Shown here piece after piece: positions 23,802 to 32,687 of a stretch of 46,130 bases of DNA; position 1 is the stretch's first letter, and the number at the start of each line of letters is the position of its first letter. The notes beneath the pieces were generated by a model, which saw only the letters and a program-made list of their open reading frames with translations, searched no databases and was not told the DNA's origin. The stretch is from positions 1 through 46,130 of the forward strand of contig NZ_CAUM01000148.1 in NCBI RefSeq assembly GCF_000350085.1. The letters run 5' to 3'. This DNA is from Mesorhizobium metallidurans STM 2683. Lineage in GTDB: Bacteria > Pseudomonadota > Alphaproteobacteria > Rhizobiales > Rhizobiaceae. The translations under genes were made by a program, and so were the position numbers.

Positions 23802-25007
23802 ATGGCGACGACGACCGCCCCCTGGGCCACCGAGAAGCCGACCGCCCTTTTGGTGCTGGCAGACGGCACCGTCATCGAGGGTCGCGGCCTTGGCGCTACC
23901 GGATCGGCTGTCGCCGAAGTCTGCTTCAACACAGCGCTGACAGGCTACCAGGAGATCCTCACCGACCCCTCCTATGCCGGCCAGATCGTCACCTTCACCT
24001 TCCCGCATATCGGCAATATCGGCACCAATGACGAGGACATCGAGGACCTCAATCCTGTCGCGCGCGCCGGCGCTGTCGGCGCCGTGTTCAAGGCCGACGT
24101 CACCAACCCCTCCAGCTACCGCGCCGCGGCCGGCCTCGACCAGTGGCTGAAGAAGCGCGGCATCGTGGCGCTGTCGGGCATCGATACCCGCGCGCTGACC
24201 GCGCTGATCCGGGAAAAGGGCATGCCCAACGCCGTCATCGCGCATGCGCCCGACGGCGTCTTCGACCTCGACGATTTGAAGCGCCGCGCGGCTGCATGGT
24301 CCGGGCTGATCGGGCTCGATCTCGCCAAGGAGGTCACCTCAGGCCAGTCCTCGGTCTGGCGCGAAACGCCCTGGGTCTGGAACGAGGGCTTCGGCGAACA
24401 GGCCGAACCGTCCATGCATATCGTCGCCATCGACTACGGCGTCAAGCGCAACATATTGCGCCTGCTTGCCGGTCTCGGCGCCAAGGTCACCGTGGTGCCG
24501 GCCAGGACCGGCGCCGAGGAGATCCTCGCCATGCAGCCCGACGGCATCTTTCTGTCGAACGGCCCCGGCGATCCGGAAGCCACCGGCGATTATGCCGTAC
24601 CGGTCATCCAGGATCTGTTGAAGACGGACATCCCGGTGTTCGGCATCTGCCTCGGCCACCAGATGCTGGCGCTGGCGCTGGGTGGCAGCACCCAGAAGAT
24701 GCATCAGGGCCATCACGGCGCCAACCATCCGGTCAAGGACCACACCACAGGCAAGGTCGAGATCGTCTCGATGAACCACGGCTTTGCCGTCGACGCCGAC
24801 TCGCTGCCCGAGGGCGTCGAGGAAACCCATGTCTCGCTGTTCGACGGCTCGAACTGCGGCATCGCGCTGACCGGCCGTCCCGTGTTCTCGGTCCAGCACC
24901 ATCCCGAGGCCTCGCCCGGCCCGCAGGATTCGCACTATCTGTTCCGCCGCTTCGTCAACCTCATTCGCGAGAAGCGCGGCGAGGAATTGCTGGCGGAGCG
25001 CGCCTGA
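23802..25007 (+). CDS. carA: carbamoyl-phosphate synthase small subunit
   Basis: A 401-residue glutaminase subunit. It supplies ammonia to CarB for carbamoyl phosphate, feeding pyrimidine and arginine synthesis. The N-terminal CarA-specific domain (about 14-190, GYQEILTDPSYAGQIVTFTF) precedes a class I glutamine amidotransferase with nucleophile C283 in GICLGHQ and H367/E369 in QHHPEA. AGGAGTGCCGCC leads into the ATG. Unlike enteric carAB, carB lies about 14 kb downstream on the same strand, so the two subunits need separate promoters. A candidate sigma-70 promoter and a palindromic leader precede it. Confidence 0.97.
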   Translation: MATTTAPWATEKPTALLVLADGTVIEGRGLGATGSAVAEVCFNTALTGYQEILTDPSYAGQIVTFTFPHIGNIGTNDEDIEDLNPVARAGAVGAVFKADVTNPSSYRAAAGLDQWLKKRGIVALSGIDTRALTALIREKGMPNAVIAHAPDGVFDLDDLKRRAAAWSGLIGLDLAKEVTSGQSSVWRETPWVWNEGFGEQAEPSMHIVAIDYGVKRNILRLLAGLGAKVTVVPARTGAEEILAMQPDGIFLSNGPGDPEATGDYAVPVIQDLLKTDIPVFGICLGHQMLALALGGSTQKMHQGHHGANHPVKDHTTGKVEIVSMNHGFAVDADSLPEGVEETHVSLFDGSNCGIALTGRPVFSVQHHPEASPGPQDSHYLFRRFVNLIREKRGEELLAERA

Positions 25008-25025
25008 TCTTCCGGTGTCGCAGGT

Positions 25026-25772
25026 TCAACGTCTGCCGGTTCCCAGATCGTCGGAGTAACCGGCCTTGAGCCGAGCCCATTGGGCGGTGGGGCGGCCATC
25101 GGTGCGAATGCGCTGCTTGCCTTCCCACCATTGCGGCCAGCCGGCGGGAGAATCCTCCCACTTCTCCTGTCGTCCGTAGACGGTCAGGTCGATCAGGCGA
25201 TAGCTGTTGTCCATCGCCTCGACACCGCGCATGGTCGTCCAGTAGGTCTCGTAGACATCGGATCCCTGCCTGAGATAGCAGATGAGGTACATGATACCCG
25301 CTGGGCGTCCGGCGAGCAGCGTGTCGAGCGAACCTTGCGCCGAATACCAGGACATCTCCCAGCCCATGAAGTCGCGGTAGCGGGCGCTCTCTTCATAGGG
25401 GCCCTGGCAGAAGGTGGCGTAGGTGATGTCGCGGGCATGGATGTAGGATAGCTCACGCACCATTGACGTCACCCAGGTGCAGCCCTCGCACTGGTCCGGC
25501 GCCGGCTTTCCGGTATACCACATGAAGTAATAGGCCATCAGCATGCGGCGGCCCTCGAACGCATCGAGCAGCGTCAGAGCGCCCTTCTCGCCGGTCAGCA
25601 CTGCCGTGCCATCCACCTTGACCATGGGCAGCCGCCGACGGGCGGCGGCGATGGCGTCGCCCTCGCGCGTGTGCGCCTTCTCGCGCAGCCTGAGCTTGTC
25701 GATGCCAGCCTGGAAAGTTGGCCGGTCGACGATCTCCGGCGTTGGGAAATCGGTCTTCGTCATGCCTTTCAT
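25026..25772 (-). CDS. DUF899 (thioredoxin-like) family protein
   Basis: A 248-residue DUF899 protein with conserved blocks ARRRLPMVKVDGTAVLTGEK, MWYTGKPAPDQCEGCTWVTS and TYATFCQGPYEE, then DFMGWEMSWYSA. The fold is thioredoxin-like and CEGC is a CxxC candidate redox centre (residues 95-98). Function is unknown. GGGAGAAG precedes the start; the ATG nine bases further in is an alternative. It converges on carA with 18 bases between stops. Confidence 0.83.
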   Translation of the reverse strand: MKGMTKTDFPTPEIVDRPTFQAGIDKLRLREKAHTREGDAIAAARRRLPMVKVDGTAVLTGEKGALTLLDAFEGRRMLMAYYFMWYTGKPAPDQCEGCTWVTSMVRELSYIHARDITYATFCQGPYEESARYRDFMGWEMSWYSAQGSLDTLLAGRPAGIMYLICYLRQGSDVYETYWTTMRGVEAMDNSYRLIDLTVYGRQEKWEDSPAGWPQWWEGKQRIRTDGRPTAQWARLKAGYSDDLGTGRR

Positions 25773-25803
25773 CTTCTTCTCCCTTGGTTTTCGCTGATCC
25801 CGG

Positions 25804-25905
25804 TCACGGCGCGCCGGTGGCGGCGTGCTTCTCGATCAGGTCGGCAACCGCATCGGGATTGTCGGCCAGCACGCAGTAACTGGCGTCGGGAATCTCGGCG
25901 CTCTC
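25804..25905 (-). pseudogene. alpha/beta hydrolase C-terminal fragment
   Basis: Read on the minus strand, this short stretch encodes ESAEIPDASYCVLADNPDAV followed by ADLIEKHAATGAP and a stop. The IPDAS-x-x-x-L-x-D-x-P pattern with a final helix is the typical end of an alpha/beta hydrolase (the strand and helix around the catalytic His). No catalytic serine, nucleophile elbow or upstream fold is present. It is therefore read as the tail of a lost gene. Confidence 0.5.
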
Positions 25906-26118
25906 GTCTCCGACTCAGACCCCGCGTTGTTCCGACATAAACTAGGGCGGGAACTCGAATGGCCAGAGTTACAAATTCGGCGCGAATGCGTCGAAGCCGG
26001 ATCGTGCGATACCGGCGGTTGCTTCGTCACCCTCATTCCCATCTCCATTTTCGACGGGATCCTTCAAAACCGGTCAACCGGTCTGTTTATGGTGAAGGGT
26101 GGGGACGAGCGGCGAAGT

Positions 26119-26622
26119 TCAAATCCCGTCGGTCGCCGCTTCCTGCCCGAACGTGCCGAGCAGCCCGATGACGAAGCCGACGCCGAACGCAATGCCGAGC
26201 AGGCCGAAATTCTTCGCCCGGTTCTCGTCGGTCGAAATGTCGGCGATAAATGCGGATGTCGTGGAATAGCTGGCGCCGGAAATGCCGGCCAGCACGCGCC
26301 CGATGAACAGAATCGGGTAGGACCAGGCGATGGCGCAGATCAGATTGTCGATGGAGAAGGTGAGCACGGAGGCGAGCAGGATCGGCCGCCGTCCGAACCG
26401 GTCGCTCAACCCGCCCATGATGGGCGCGAAAACGAACTGCATCGCCGCATAGACGAACAACAGCCAGCCGCCCTCGATGGCCGCCTCGCTGATGCCGACG
26501 CCGGTCAATTCCCTGAGATAGGCCGGCAGCACCGGCATGATCATGCCGAAGCCGACAATGTCGAGCAGCAGCGTGGTGAAAACGAGCGCAAGGCCCCGCC
26601 TGGCGGTTTTTGGGTCGATCAC
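26119..26622 (-). pseudogene. truncated TetA-like MFS transporter
   Basis: A 167-codon frame encoding only the first half (about five to six helices) of a TCR/Tet-type MFS transporter. It contains LLLDIVGFGMIMPVLPAYLR, the motif A region GGLSDRFGRRPILLAS, and VLAGISGASYSTTSAFIAD. It then ends abruptly as GFVIGLLGTFGQEAATDGI, where the family continues for another 230 residues. The start is a GTG at 26620-26622 behind GAGGAGGTAACC, so translation could still begin well. Loss of the C-terminal half should make it non-functional as a transporter. Confidence 0.75.
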
Positions 26623-26775
26623 GACGGTTACCTCCTCGGGCCGCCCGGGGCGAAGGCGAAGGCACCTTATAGGTGAGCACGGCGCTGGGAACAATGCGGG
26701 AACAGGCGGGATGTCTCCATCTTGACATCCCCTGACGGCAATGCTGCCGTCGGATCAGCGAGAAAACCAGGTGCT

Positions 26776-27708
26776 TCAGATCGGATTGTTGAACGTATCG
26801 CAATCCGAAAGCTTGCCGCTCTTGTAGCCGCGCACCAGCCAGGTCTGCCGCTGCTGCGAGGTACCATGGTTGAAGCTTTCCGGCACGACATAGCCCTGCA
26901 TCTTCTTCTGCATCGTATCGTCGCCGATCTGCTTGGCGGCGTTCAGCGCCTCTTCCATGTCGCCCTGTTCCAGAATGCCCTTCTGCGCGGTGAAATGCGC
27001 CCAGACGCCGGCGAAGCAGTCGGCCTGAAGCTCGACCCGCACCGACATCTGGTTGGCTTGGGCCTCGCCCATCTGCTGGCGCATCTGGTTGAACTTGGGC
27101 AGGATGCCGGTGAGGTTCTGCACATGATGGCCAACCTCGTGCGCGATCACATAGGCCTGGGCGAAATCGCCCGAAGCGCCGAATTGCTGGTCGAGCTGTT
27201 GGAAGAAGGTGGTGTCGAGATACGCCTTGCGGTCGCCGGGGCAGTAGAACGGACCGGCGGCCGAAGAGGCGAAGCCGCAGGCCGAGCGAATCTGGCCGCT
27301 GAACAGCACCAGCTTCGGGTTCTCGTAAGTCAGGCCCTCCGACTGGAAGATGCCAGTCCAGGTGTCCTCGGTCTCGGCCAGGACCGTCGAGACGAACTGC
27401 TTCATCTCGTCGGAAGCCGGCGCGCCGGTGCCACCGCCCTGGCTGCCGCTATTGTCGGTGATCTGGCCGCCGCCGCCCGGCATCAAGCCGCCGCCACCGT
27501 TCAGAATCTGCATGGGATTGATGCCGAAAACACCCCAGGCAATCAGGGCAATCACGCCCAGGATGATGATGCTCGACAGCGACATGCGGCCGCCACTGCT
27601 GCCACCGATCGGGATGCGGAACTGACCGGGACTGCCGCCGCCGAATCCGCCACCCTGGCCGCGTTGATCCTCGACATTGTCACTCTGACGACGGCCCTTC
27701 CAGAGCAT
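26776..27708 (-). CDS. neutral zinc metallopeptidase (YpfJ-like)
   Basis: A 310-residue membrane-anchored metallopeptidase of the YpfJ/KPN_02809 family. A Gly-rich cytoplasmic N-terminus and one membrane helix (about 45-61, SSIIILGVIALIAWGVFGI) are followed by a periplasmic domain. That domain has the zinc motif AHEVGHHVQN (H190, E191, H194) and QADCFAGVWAH. The substrate is unknown. GGGGAG precedes the ATG at 27708, favouring it over a start 14 codons upstream. The gene stands between the decayed MFS gene and mntR, all on the minus strand. Confidence 0.9.
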   Translation of the reverse strand: MLWKGRRQSDNVEDQRGQGGGFGGGSPGQFRIPIGGSSGGRMSLSSIIILGVIALIAWGVFGINPMQILNGGGGLMPGGGGQITDNSGSQGGGTGAPASDEMKQFVSTVLAETEDTWTGIFQSEGLTYENPKLVLFSGQIRSACGFASSAAGPFYCPGDRKAYLDTTFFQQLDQQFGASGDFAQAYVIAHEVGHHVQNLTGILPKFNQMRQQMGEAQANQMSVRVELQADCFAGVWAHFTAQKGILEQGDMEEALNAAKQIGDDTMQKKMQGYVVPESFNHGTSQQRQTWLVRGYKSGKLSDCDTFNNPI

Positions 27709-27924
27709 GGCAACTCCCCGCGACGCAAATTTCCGGTTGATCGGGCTCAAGTCTCGATCCGATCGGACCCGACAACAATTATCTCAACGGCCGCGCCAAG
27801 TCACAGCATTTTTCTTTCCTTGAAGGGGCAGCAGCCTCATCGAGGCAGCGGTCCCGCAGGAGACGCTTGGGACGCGCGGCAGCGTCCGTTCACCAAATGC
27901 CGAAAGGACGGAATGGATTTCGGA

Positions 27925-28377
27925 TCAGCGGGCCGCGATCATCGCCTTGCGAAACGCTTCGAGCGTCTCGGCGCTGACATGGTGCTCGATGCCCTCGGCA
28001 TCGATGCGCGCGGTCTCGGCGCTGACGCCGAGCGAGCGCAGGAAGGCTTCCACCGTCTGATGGCGGATGCGGCTCTCTTCCGCGACTTTGCGGCCAGCCT
28101 CCGTCAGGAACACGCCACGGTAGGGCTTCCTGGACACCAGCCCATCGGCGCACAGCCGCGTCAGCATCTTGGCGACCGTCGGCTGGGCAACGCCGAGCCG
28201 CGCCGCGATATCGACCTGCCGCGCCTCGTTGCCGTCCTCGATCAGGTCGGCGATGAGTTCAACATAATCTTCTACCAACGCGCTGCGGCGCGCTTCGCGC
28301 GTCTGCCGGAAACCCTCCGAATGAACGTCGGCATCGGGCAACGGTTCGCGCAGGACCGGTTTCTTCTTCAGCGCCAA
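27925..28377 (-). CDS. mntR: manganese-responsive regulator MntR (DtxR family)
   Basis: A 150-residue DtxR/MntR-type repressor. The winged helix-turn-helix covers about 33-90 (VEDYVELIADLIEDGNEARQ, then VDIAARLGVAQPTVAKMLTR). The helical metal-binding and dimerisation domain ends with DAEGIEHHVSAETLEAF, where E and H residues form the Mn sites. It should repress the divergent mntH when manganese is sufficient. The gap between them carries an inverted repeat next to the mntH promoter. There is no SH3-like C-terminal domain, as in MntR rather than DtxR/IdeR. Confidence 0.9.
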   Translation of the reverse strand: MALKKKPVLREPLPDADVHSEGFRQTREARRSALVEDYVELIADLIEDGNEARQVDIAARLGVAQPTVAKMLTRLCADGLVSRKPYRGVFLTEAGRKVAEESRIRHQTVEAFLRSLGVSAETARIDAEGIEHHVSAETLEAFRKAMIAAR

Positions 28378-28540
28378 TATGCGCTCCTCCTCGACTGTCG
28401 GCGGATGAGCCGGTGTGCATATTCATAGCACGGCGTCCATTGTTCCGGCCGTTTATTTGCATTCCAAGGCGGGCGCAACCGGCGTTCGCGGCTAACCATC
28501 CGAGCATTGATCGAGCACATCACAAAAGCATGATCAATGA

Positions 28541-28563
28541 AACATAGCATATTGCATAATGTT
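28541..28563. promoter_or_regulatory. candidate MntR box in front of mntH
   Basis: AACAT (28541-28545) and ATGTT (28559-28563) form the ends of an imperfect 23-bp inverted repeat with an AT-rich centre that includes CATAAT, a possible -10 box (28555-28560). It lies 52 bases upstream of the mntH ATG. The placement suits Mn-dependent repression by the adjacent MntR. Confidence 0.5.
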
Positions 28564-28614
28564 GAGCTGCGGCATAGATAGGGGCGCAACCCTCCATTCA
28601 AGCGGAAAGCCTCC

Positions 28615-29982
28615 ATGTCAGACGCCGAAGCCACATCAGCGCCTCGATCCATGTTGCGGTTTGCCCGGCCGGAAGAAGACGAGCAGCCCAGCCTGCGCGA
28701 GGTCAACGCCTCGATCGCGGTGCCGCGGACCGGCGTCTGGTTTCGCCGCCTGTTCGCCTTCATGGGGCCGGGCTACATGGTTTCGGTCGGCTATATGGAT
28801 CCGGGCAACTGGGCGACCGACCTCGCCGGCGGCGCCCAGTTCGGCTATACGCTGCTCTTCATCATCATGCTGTCGAACCTGATGGCGATCCTGCTGCAGG
28901 CGCTCGCCGCCAGGCTCGGCATCGCCACCGGCCGCGATCTCGCCCAGGCCTGCCGCGCCTACTATCCGCGACCGGTCAATTTCATGCTGTGGATCGCCTG
29001 CGAACTGGCCATCATTGCCTGCGACCTGGCCGAGGTCATCGGCACGGCGATTGCGTTGCAGCTCCTGTTCGGCATTCCGCTGATCGGCGGCGCCGTCTTG
29101 ACCGCCCTCGACGCATTCCTCGTGCTGCTGCTGATGAACAGGGGCTTCCGCTACCTCGAGGCTTTCATCGTGGCGCTCCTGATCATCATCTTCGGCTGTT
29201 TCGCCATCCAGATCTTCGCCGCCGCTCCTCCGGTAGGCTCGATCCTGCATTCGATGTTCGTGCCGTCGTCCGAAATCGTCACCAACCCGGCAATGCTCTA
29301 CATCGCCATCAGCATCATCGGCGCCACCGTGATGCCGCATAATCTCTACCTGCATTCCTCGATCGTGCAGACCCGCGCCTATGAGCGCACCGAGGCCGGC
29401 AAGCGCGATGCCATCAAATGGGCAACGGCGGATTCGACCATCGCCCTCATCCTGGCGCTGTTCGTCAACGCCTCCATCCTGATCGTGTCGGCCGTGGCCT
29501 TCCATGGCACCGGCCATCAGGACGTCGCCGAGATCGGCCAGGCCTTCGAGCTTCTGTCGCCGCTGCTTGGCCTCGGCATCGCCTCGATCCTGTTTGCCGT
29601 GGCGCTGCTTGCCTCCGGCCTGAACTCGACGGTAACGGCGACGCTCGCCGGGCAGATCGTCATGGAGGGTTTTCTTCGCTTGCGCATCCCGCAATGGGCG
29701 CGCCGCCTGTTGACGCGCGGCATCGCCATCATACCGGTCGTGGTCGTCACCGCGCTCTATGGCGAGAAGGGGACCGGACAGCTCCTCGTCTTCAGCCAGG
29801 TGATCCTGTCGATGCAACTCCCCTTCGCGGTGATTCCGCTGGTGCTGTTCGTGTCGGACAAGAAGAAGATGGGCACGTTCGCCATTCCGCGCGCCGTCGC
29901 CGCACTTGCCTGGGTGGTTGCCGCCGTCATCCTGGTCCTCAACTTCAGGCTGCTCTACGACGCCATCGCCGGCATTGGGTGA
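28615..29982 (+). CDS. mntH: NRAMP manganese transporter MntH
   Basis: A 455-residue NRAMP-family proton-coupled Mn(II)/Fe(II) importer with 11 membrane helices. The helix-1 metal site is GYMDPGNWATD (D62, N65), and helix 6 carries ATVMPHNLYLHSS. The N-terminal 45 residues are soluble. It is divergent from mntR, so Mn-dependent repression is expected. Imported manganese would support superoxide dismutase and symbiosis in rhizobia. The start ATG at 28615 gives the usual family length. No downstream partner is evident. Confidence 0.95.
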   Translation: MSDAEATSAPRSMLRFARPEEDEQPSLREVNASIAVPRTGVWFRRLFAFMGPGYMVSVGYMDPGNWATDLAGGAQFGYTLLFIIMLSNLMAILLQALAARLGIATGRDLAQACRAYYPRPVNFMLWIACELAIIACDLAEVIGTAIALQLLFGIPLIGGAVLTALDAFLVLLLMNRGFRYLEAFIVALLIIIFGCFAIQIFAAAPPVGSILHSMFVPSSEIVTNPAMLYIAISIIGATVMPHNLYLHSSIVQTRAYERTEAGKRDAIKWATADSTIALILALFVNASILIVSAVAFHGTGHQDVAEIGQAFELLSPLLGLGIASILFAVALLASGLNSTVTATLAGQIVMEGFLRLRIPQWARRLLTRGIAIIPVVVVTALYGEKGTGQLLVFSQVILSMQLPFAVIPLVLFVSDKKKMGTFAIPRAVAALAWVVAAVILVLNFRLLYDAIAGIG

Positions 29983-30041
29983 GAGTTCTCTCAGCCAGAA
30001 CGGCCGCGACAAATCGGCAATCCGCGCTATCTTGCCAGGCC

Positions 30042-30881
30042 ATGACGCAGATTGCCGAAGCTCGAAAATTCTACGCGCGGCTGCTGGCCGCCCATGCCGG
30101 CTCGGCCGATCCTCGCCTCGAGGCGGTTTTCACTGAGGTGCCGCGCGAAGCCTTTCTCGGCCCCGGACCATGGACGGTCATCGCCGGCAACGCCACGCTC
30201 GAAACGCCGAGCGCCGATCCGGTCCATATCTACCAGAATGTGCTGGTGGCGCTCGACGCCGCCAAGGGCATCAACAATGGCGAACCGGTCCTGCACGCCA
30301 TGTGGATCGGCAAGGCGGCGCCAAAGCCCGGCGAGGCCGTCACCCATGTCGGCGCCGGAACCGGCTACTACACCGCGCTGCTGGCACGGCTGGTGTCGCC
30401 CGGCACCGTCACCGCCTTCGAACTGGAGGCCGATCTTGCCGCCCGTGCGGCGCAGAATCTCGAACCCTATGGCAATGTGACCGTCATCCATGGCGATGCG
30501 GTGACCGGCGGCCTGCCGCCGTCCGACATCATCTATGTCAATGCCGGCGTCGTGGCGCCGCCCGCCGACTGGCTGAAGGCGCTGAAGCCCGGCGGCCGCC
30601 TGGTCTTTCCCTGGCGTCCGGCCGAGCGCGTCGGCCTGGCGGTCATGGTCATCCGCGCAGAAAAAGGTTTCACCTGCGATCCGTTCATGCGGTCATGGTT
30701 CATCCCTTGCGTCGGCGCCTCGCTCGCAGGCCCCATGGCGAAAATCCCCGACCGCGACAAGGCCGCGCGCAGCCGCTCGATCTGGCTGACGGCCGACAAG
30801 GCGCCGGACCGCACCGCCATCGCCATCATCGGCGACGTCTGGTTCTCGTCGAAAGACATTCGCAGCCGACCGGCAGGCTGA
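30042..30881 (+). CDS. protein-L-isoaspartate methyltransferase-like SAM enzyme
   Basis: A 279-residue class I SAM-dependent methyltransferase related to PCMT. The motif I glycine loop is VTHVGAGTGYYTALLARLV (about 101-119), an acidic end of strand 2 follows (AFELEADLAARAAQN), then GGRLVFPW. PCMT repairs isoaspartyl residues, but this protein is longer than typical PCMT (about 210-230 residues) and carries an extra C-terminal region, so its substrate may differ. The start at 30042 was chosen because the upstream frame is antisense-free coding of mntH in another register. It is 59 bases after mntH on the same strand. Confidence 0.8.
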   Translation: MTQIAEARKFYARLLAAHAGSADPRLEAVFTEVPREAFLGPGPWTVIAGNATLETPSADPVHIYQNVLVALDAAKGINNGEPVLHAMWIGKAAPKPGEAVTHVGAGTGYYTALLARLVSPGTVTAFELEADLAARAAQNLEPYGNVTVIHGDAVTGGLPPSDIIYVNAGVVAPPADWLKALKPGGRLVFPWRPAERVGLAVMVIRAEKGFTCDPFMRSWFIPCVGASLAGPMAKIPDRDKAARSRSIWLTADKAPDRTAIAIIGDVWFSSKDIRSRPAG

Positions 30882-31009
30882 AATCATCGGGTTGGATGAG
30901 CTGGGGTGTCAGAAATTTTTCCCGGCCCTGTCGGATGAGCGGCTGCCGGCCCGTCCTTTGGTTCGAAATCCGGCTCCAAGGGCATGGATGACAAAAAGGA
31001 GAACATCCA

Positions 31010-31663
31010 ATGAGGAAGATCATCGCCTCGACATTCGTCAGCCTCGACGGCGTCATGCAGGCGCCCGGCGGACCGGAGGAAGACCCGGTCGGCGGCTTTG
31101 AATTCGGCGGCTGGACGTTCCATTACTGGGACGAAATGATGGGCGCCGCGATGGATGAGACGTTCTCGAAACCTTTCGCGCTGCTTCTCGGCCGCCGGAC
31201 CTATGACATCTTCGCTGCCTATTGGCCCTATCAGAAGAACGGCCTGATCGCCGACAGTTTCAACGCCGCCACCAAATATGTGGCGACGCACAGGCCGGAC
31301 TCGCTGTCCTGGCGGAACAGCCAGTCGCTTGGCAATGATGTCGTGGCCACGCTGCGCCGGCTCAAGCAGGAAGCTGGCCCGGACCTGCTTATCCAGGGAT
31401 CGAGCGAACTGATCCAGACCTTGCTCGCCAACGGCCTGATCGACGAGATCACCCTGCTGATCTTCCCGCTGGTGCTGGGCAAGGGCAAGCGGCTGTTCGG
31501 CAATGACGCGATGCCCGCTGCCTTCAAGCTCACCAAGTCGCTGGCTTCGAGCACGGGCGTCATCATGGCGAGCTATGAACGCGGCGGCGAGATCAGGACC
31601 GGGTCTTTCGCCACGGAAGAGCCTTCAGAGGCCGAGATGGAGAGGCGCAGGAACTGGAAGTAG
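31010..31663 (+). CDS. dihydrofolate reductase/RibD C-terminal family protein
   Basis: A 217-residue RibD_C/DHFR-like reductase. It begins MRKIIASTFVSLDGVMQAPG and has LLLGRRTYDIFAAYWPY and DLLIQGSSELIQTLLANGLI, followed by DEITLLIFPLVLGKGKRLFG, the typical YyaP-like pattern. It probably binds NADPH and reduces a pterin or flavin-like compound; the true substrate is unknown. AAAAAGGAGAACATCCA precedes the ATG. A 16-bp perfect hairpin follows directly and may end the transcript. The 128-base gap upstream shows no recognisable element. Confidence 0.87.
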   Translation: MRKIIASTFVSLDGVMQAPGGPEEDPVGGFEFGGWTFHYWDEMMGAAMDETFSKPFALLLGRRTYDIFAAYWPYQKNGLIADSFNAATKYVATHRPDSLSWRNSQSLGNDVVATLRRLKQEAGPDLLIQGSSELIQTLLANGLIDEITLLIFPLVLGKGKRLFGNDAMPAAFKLTKSLASSTGVIMASYERGGEIRTGSFATEEPSEAEMERRRNWK

Positions 31664-31668
31664 AACTA

Positions 31669-31704
31669 GGTTCCTCGCCCCCACGAATGTGGGGGCGAGG
31701 AACC
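31669..31704. repeat. perfect 16-bp hairpin, REP-like and possible terminator
   Basis: GGTTCCTCGCCCCCAC (31669-31684) and GTGGGGGCGAGGAACC (31689-31704) are exact reverse complements around a GAAT loop. It lies between convergent genes (the DHFR-like gene and lysR) and could terminate both. Its composition resembles REP-type palindromes of rhizobial genomes. Confidence 0.8.
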
Positions 31705-31724
31705 CAAGTTTTGCAAAAGACCGT

Positions 31725-32591
31725 TCAAGCCGCCTCTCGCCGCCGCGCCAGTCCCTCGCGGATACACGCGGCAAACTCCTGCGCGGCCGGCTCGATGCCA
31801 TGCTTCGGCAGATGCAGGTTGATCGAAAAATTCGGCAAGGCCGGTAGCTCCGGATCGGACAGGATGTCGAGATCGCCCGGCACAGTGGAGGCCAGCCAGG
31901 TGGTGACGGCAAGGTCCGAGCGCACCGTCGCCGTCGTCGCGTCGATATTGCCGTTCTCGAATACGGTGCGCCATTCCAACCCGTTCTCGTCAAGCGCCGA
32001 AATCACCGCCGGGCGGAAGGCACAGGTGTCGGCCACCATCGACACCGGCAAGGGGCGCTTGGCGCGCGCGACGCCGCCCTTCGCGCCAACCCAGACCAGC
32101 CGGTCGACCAGCAGGCATTCGCCGGCGGACGGGCCGACCCGCTCCTCGATCACGGCAAGGTCTATGGTTCCGGCCGCGAGCGCGGCGGCAAGCTCCGGCG
32201 AGGACGCGCAGGCCAACGAAATCTCCACTTGCGGATAAGTCTCGGCATAGGTCTTCAGCATTGGCGCCAACAGGGTGCCGACAAGGTCGTAGGGCACGCC
32301 GATCCGAACCTCACCTGCAACCGCCTTGCCATTCATCTCGGTCCAGATCTCGTCATTGAGCGCGAGCAGGCGCCTGCCCTTGCCAAGCAGCCGTTCGCCG
32401 GCGCGCGTCAATCGTAAGCCGCGCCGGTCGCGCTCGAACAGGCCGCAGCCCAGCACCTCCTCCAGCCGCTTGATCTGCTGGCTGACGGCTCCTTGCGTCA
32501 GGTGCAGCGCGTTCGCCGCCGCCGTCATGCTGGCCCTGTCGGCGACGGTGACGAAGGTTCGGATCAGTGCAGTATCGAGGTTGCGGGCCAT
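31725..32591 (-). CDS. LysR family regulator (LysG-like), divergent from lysE
   Basis: A 288-residue LysR-type regulator. The helix-turn-helix fills about 3-62 (LDTALIRTFVTVADRASMTA, then HLTQGAVSQQIKRLEEVLG). The co-inducer domain starts near 92 (AGEVRIGVPYDLVGTLLAPM). It is divergent from a LysE-family exporter gene 97 bases away, the classic LysG/LysE or ArgP/ArgO arrangement, so it probably activates the exporter when an amino acid accumulates. The start at 32591 gives MARNLDTAL; the longer frame runs through the exporter gene and is rejected. Confidence 0.9.
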   Translation of the reverse strand: MARNLDTALIRTFVTVADRASMTAAANALHLTQGAVSQQIKRLEEVLGCGLFERDRRGLRLTRAGERLLGKGRRLLALNDEIWTEMNGKAVAGEVRIGVPYDLVGTLLAPMLKTYAETYPQVEISLACASSPELAAALAAGTIDLAVIEERVGPSAGECLLVDRLVWVGAKGGVARAKRPLPVSMVADTCAFRPAVISALDENGLEWRTVFENGNIDATTATVRSDLAVTTWLASTVPGDLDILSDPELPALPNFSINLHLPKHGIEPAAQEFAACIREGLARRREAA

Positions 32592-32687
32592 GCCGGCATT
32601 ATATATTCTAATGCCAAGCATATCAAACATTGCATTTACTGATAGAAGGCAATCGCTAGCATGCCGGTCTCCACAAAGGGAAACGGC

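Noticed and set aside
26069..26082. ACCGGT-CA-ACCGGT doublet as an operator
   Set aside because: It is a palindromic hexamer repeated once inside decayed DNA between two pseudogenes, with no regulator gene nearby.
28636..30012. 458-codon frame antisense to mntH
   Set aside because: It mirrors the NRAMP gene, whose motifs are clear; the His/Gln/Arg-rich product is typical of GC-rich antisense reading.
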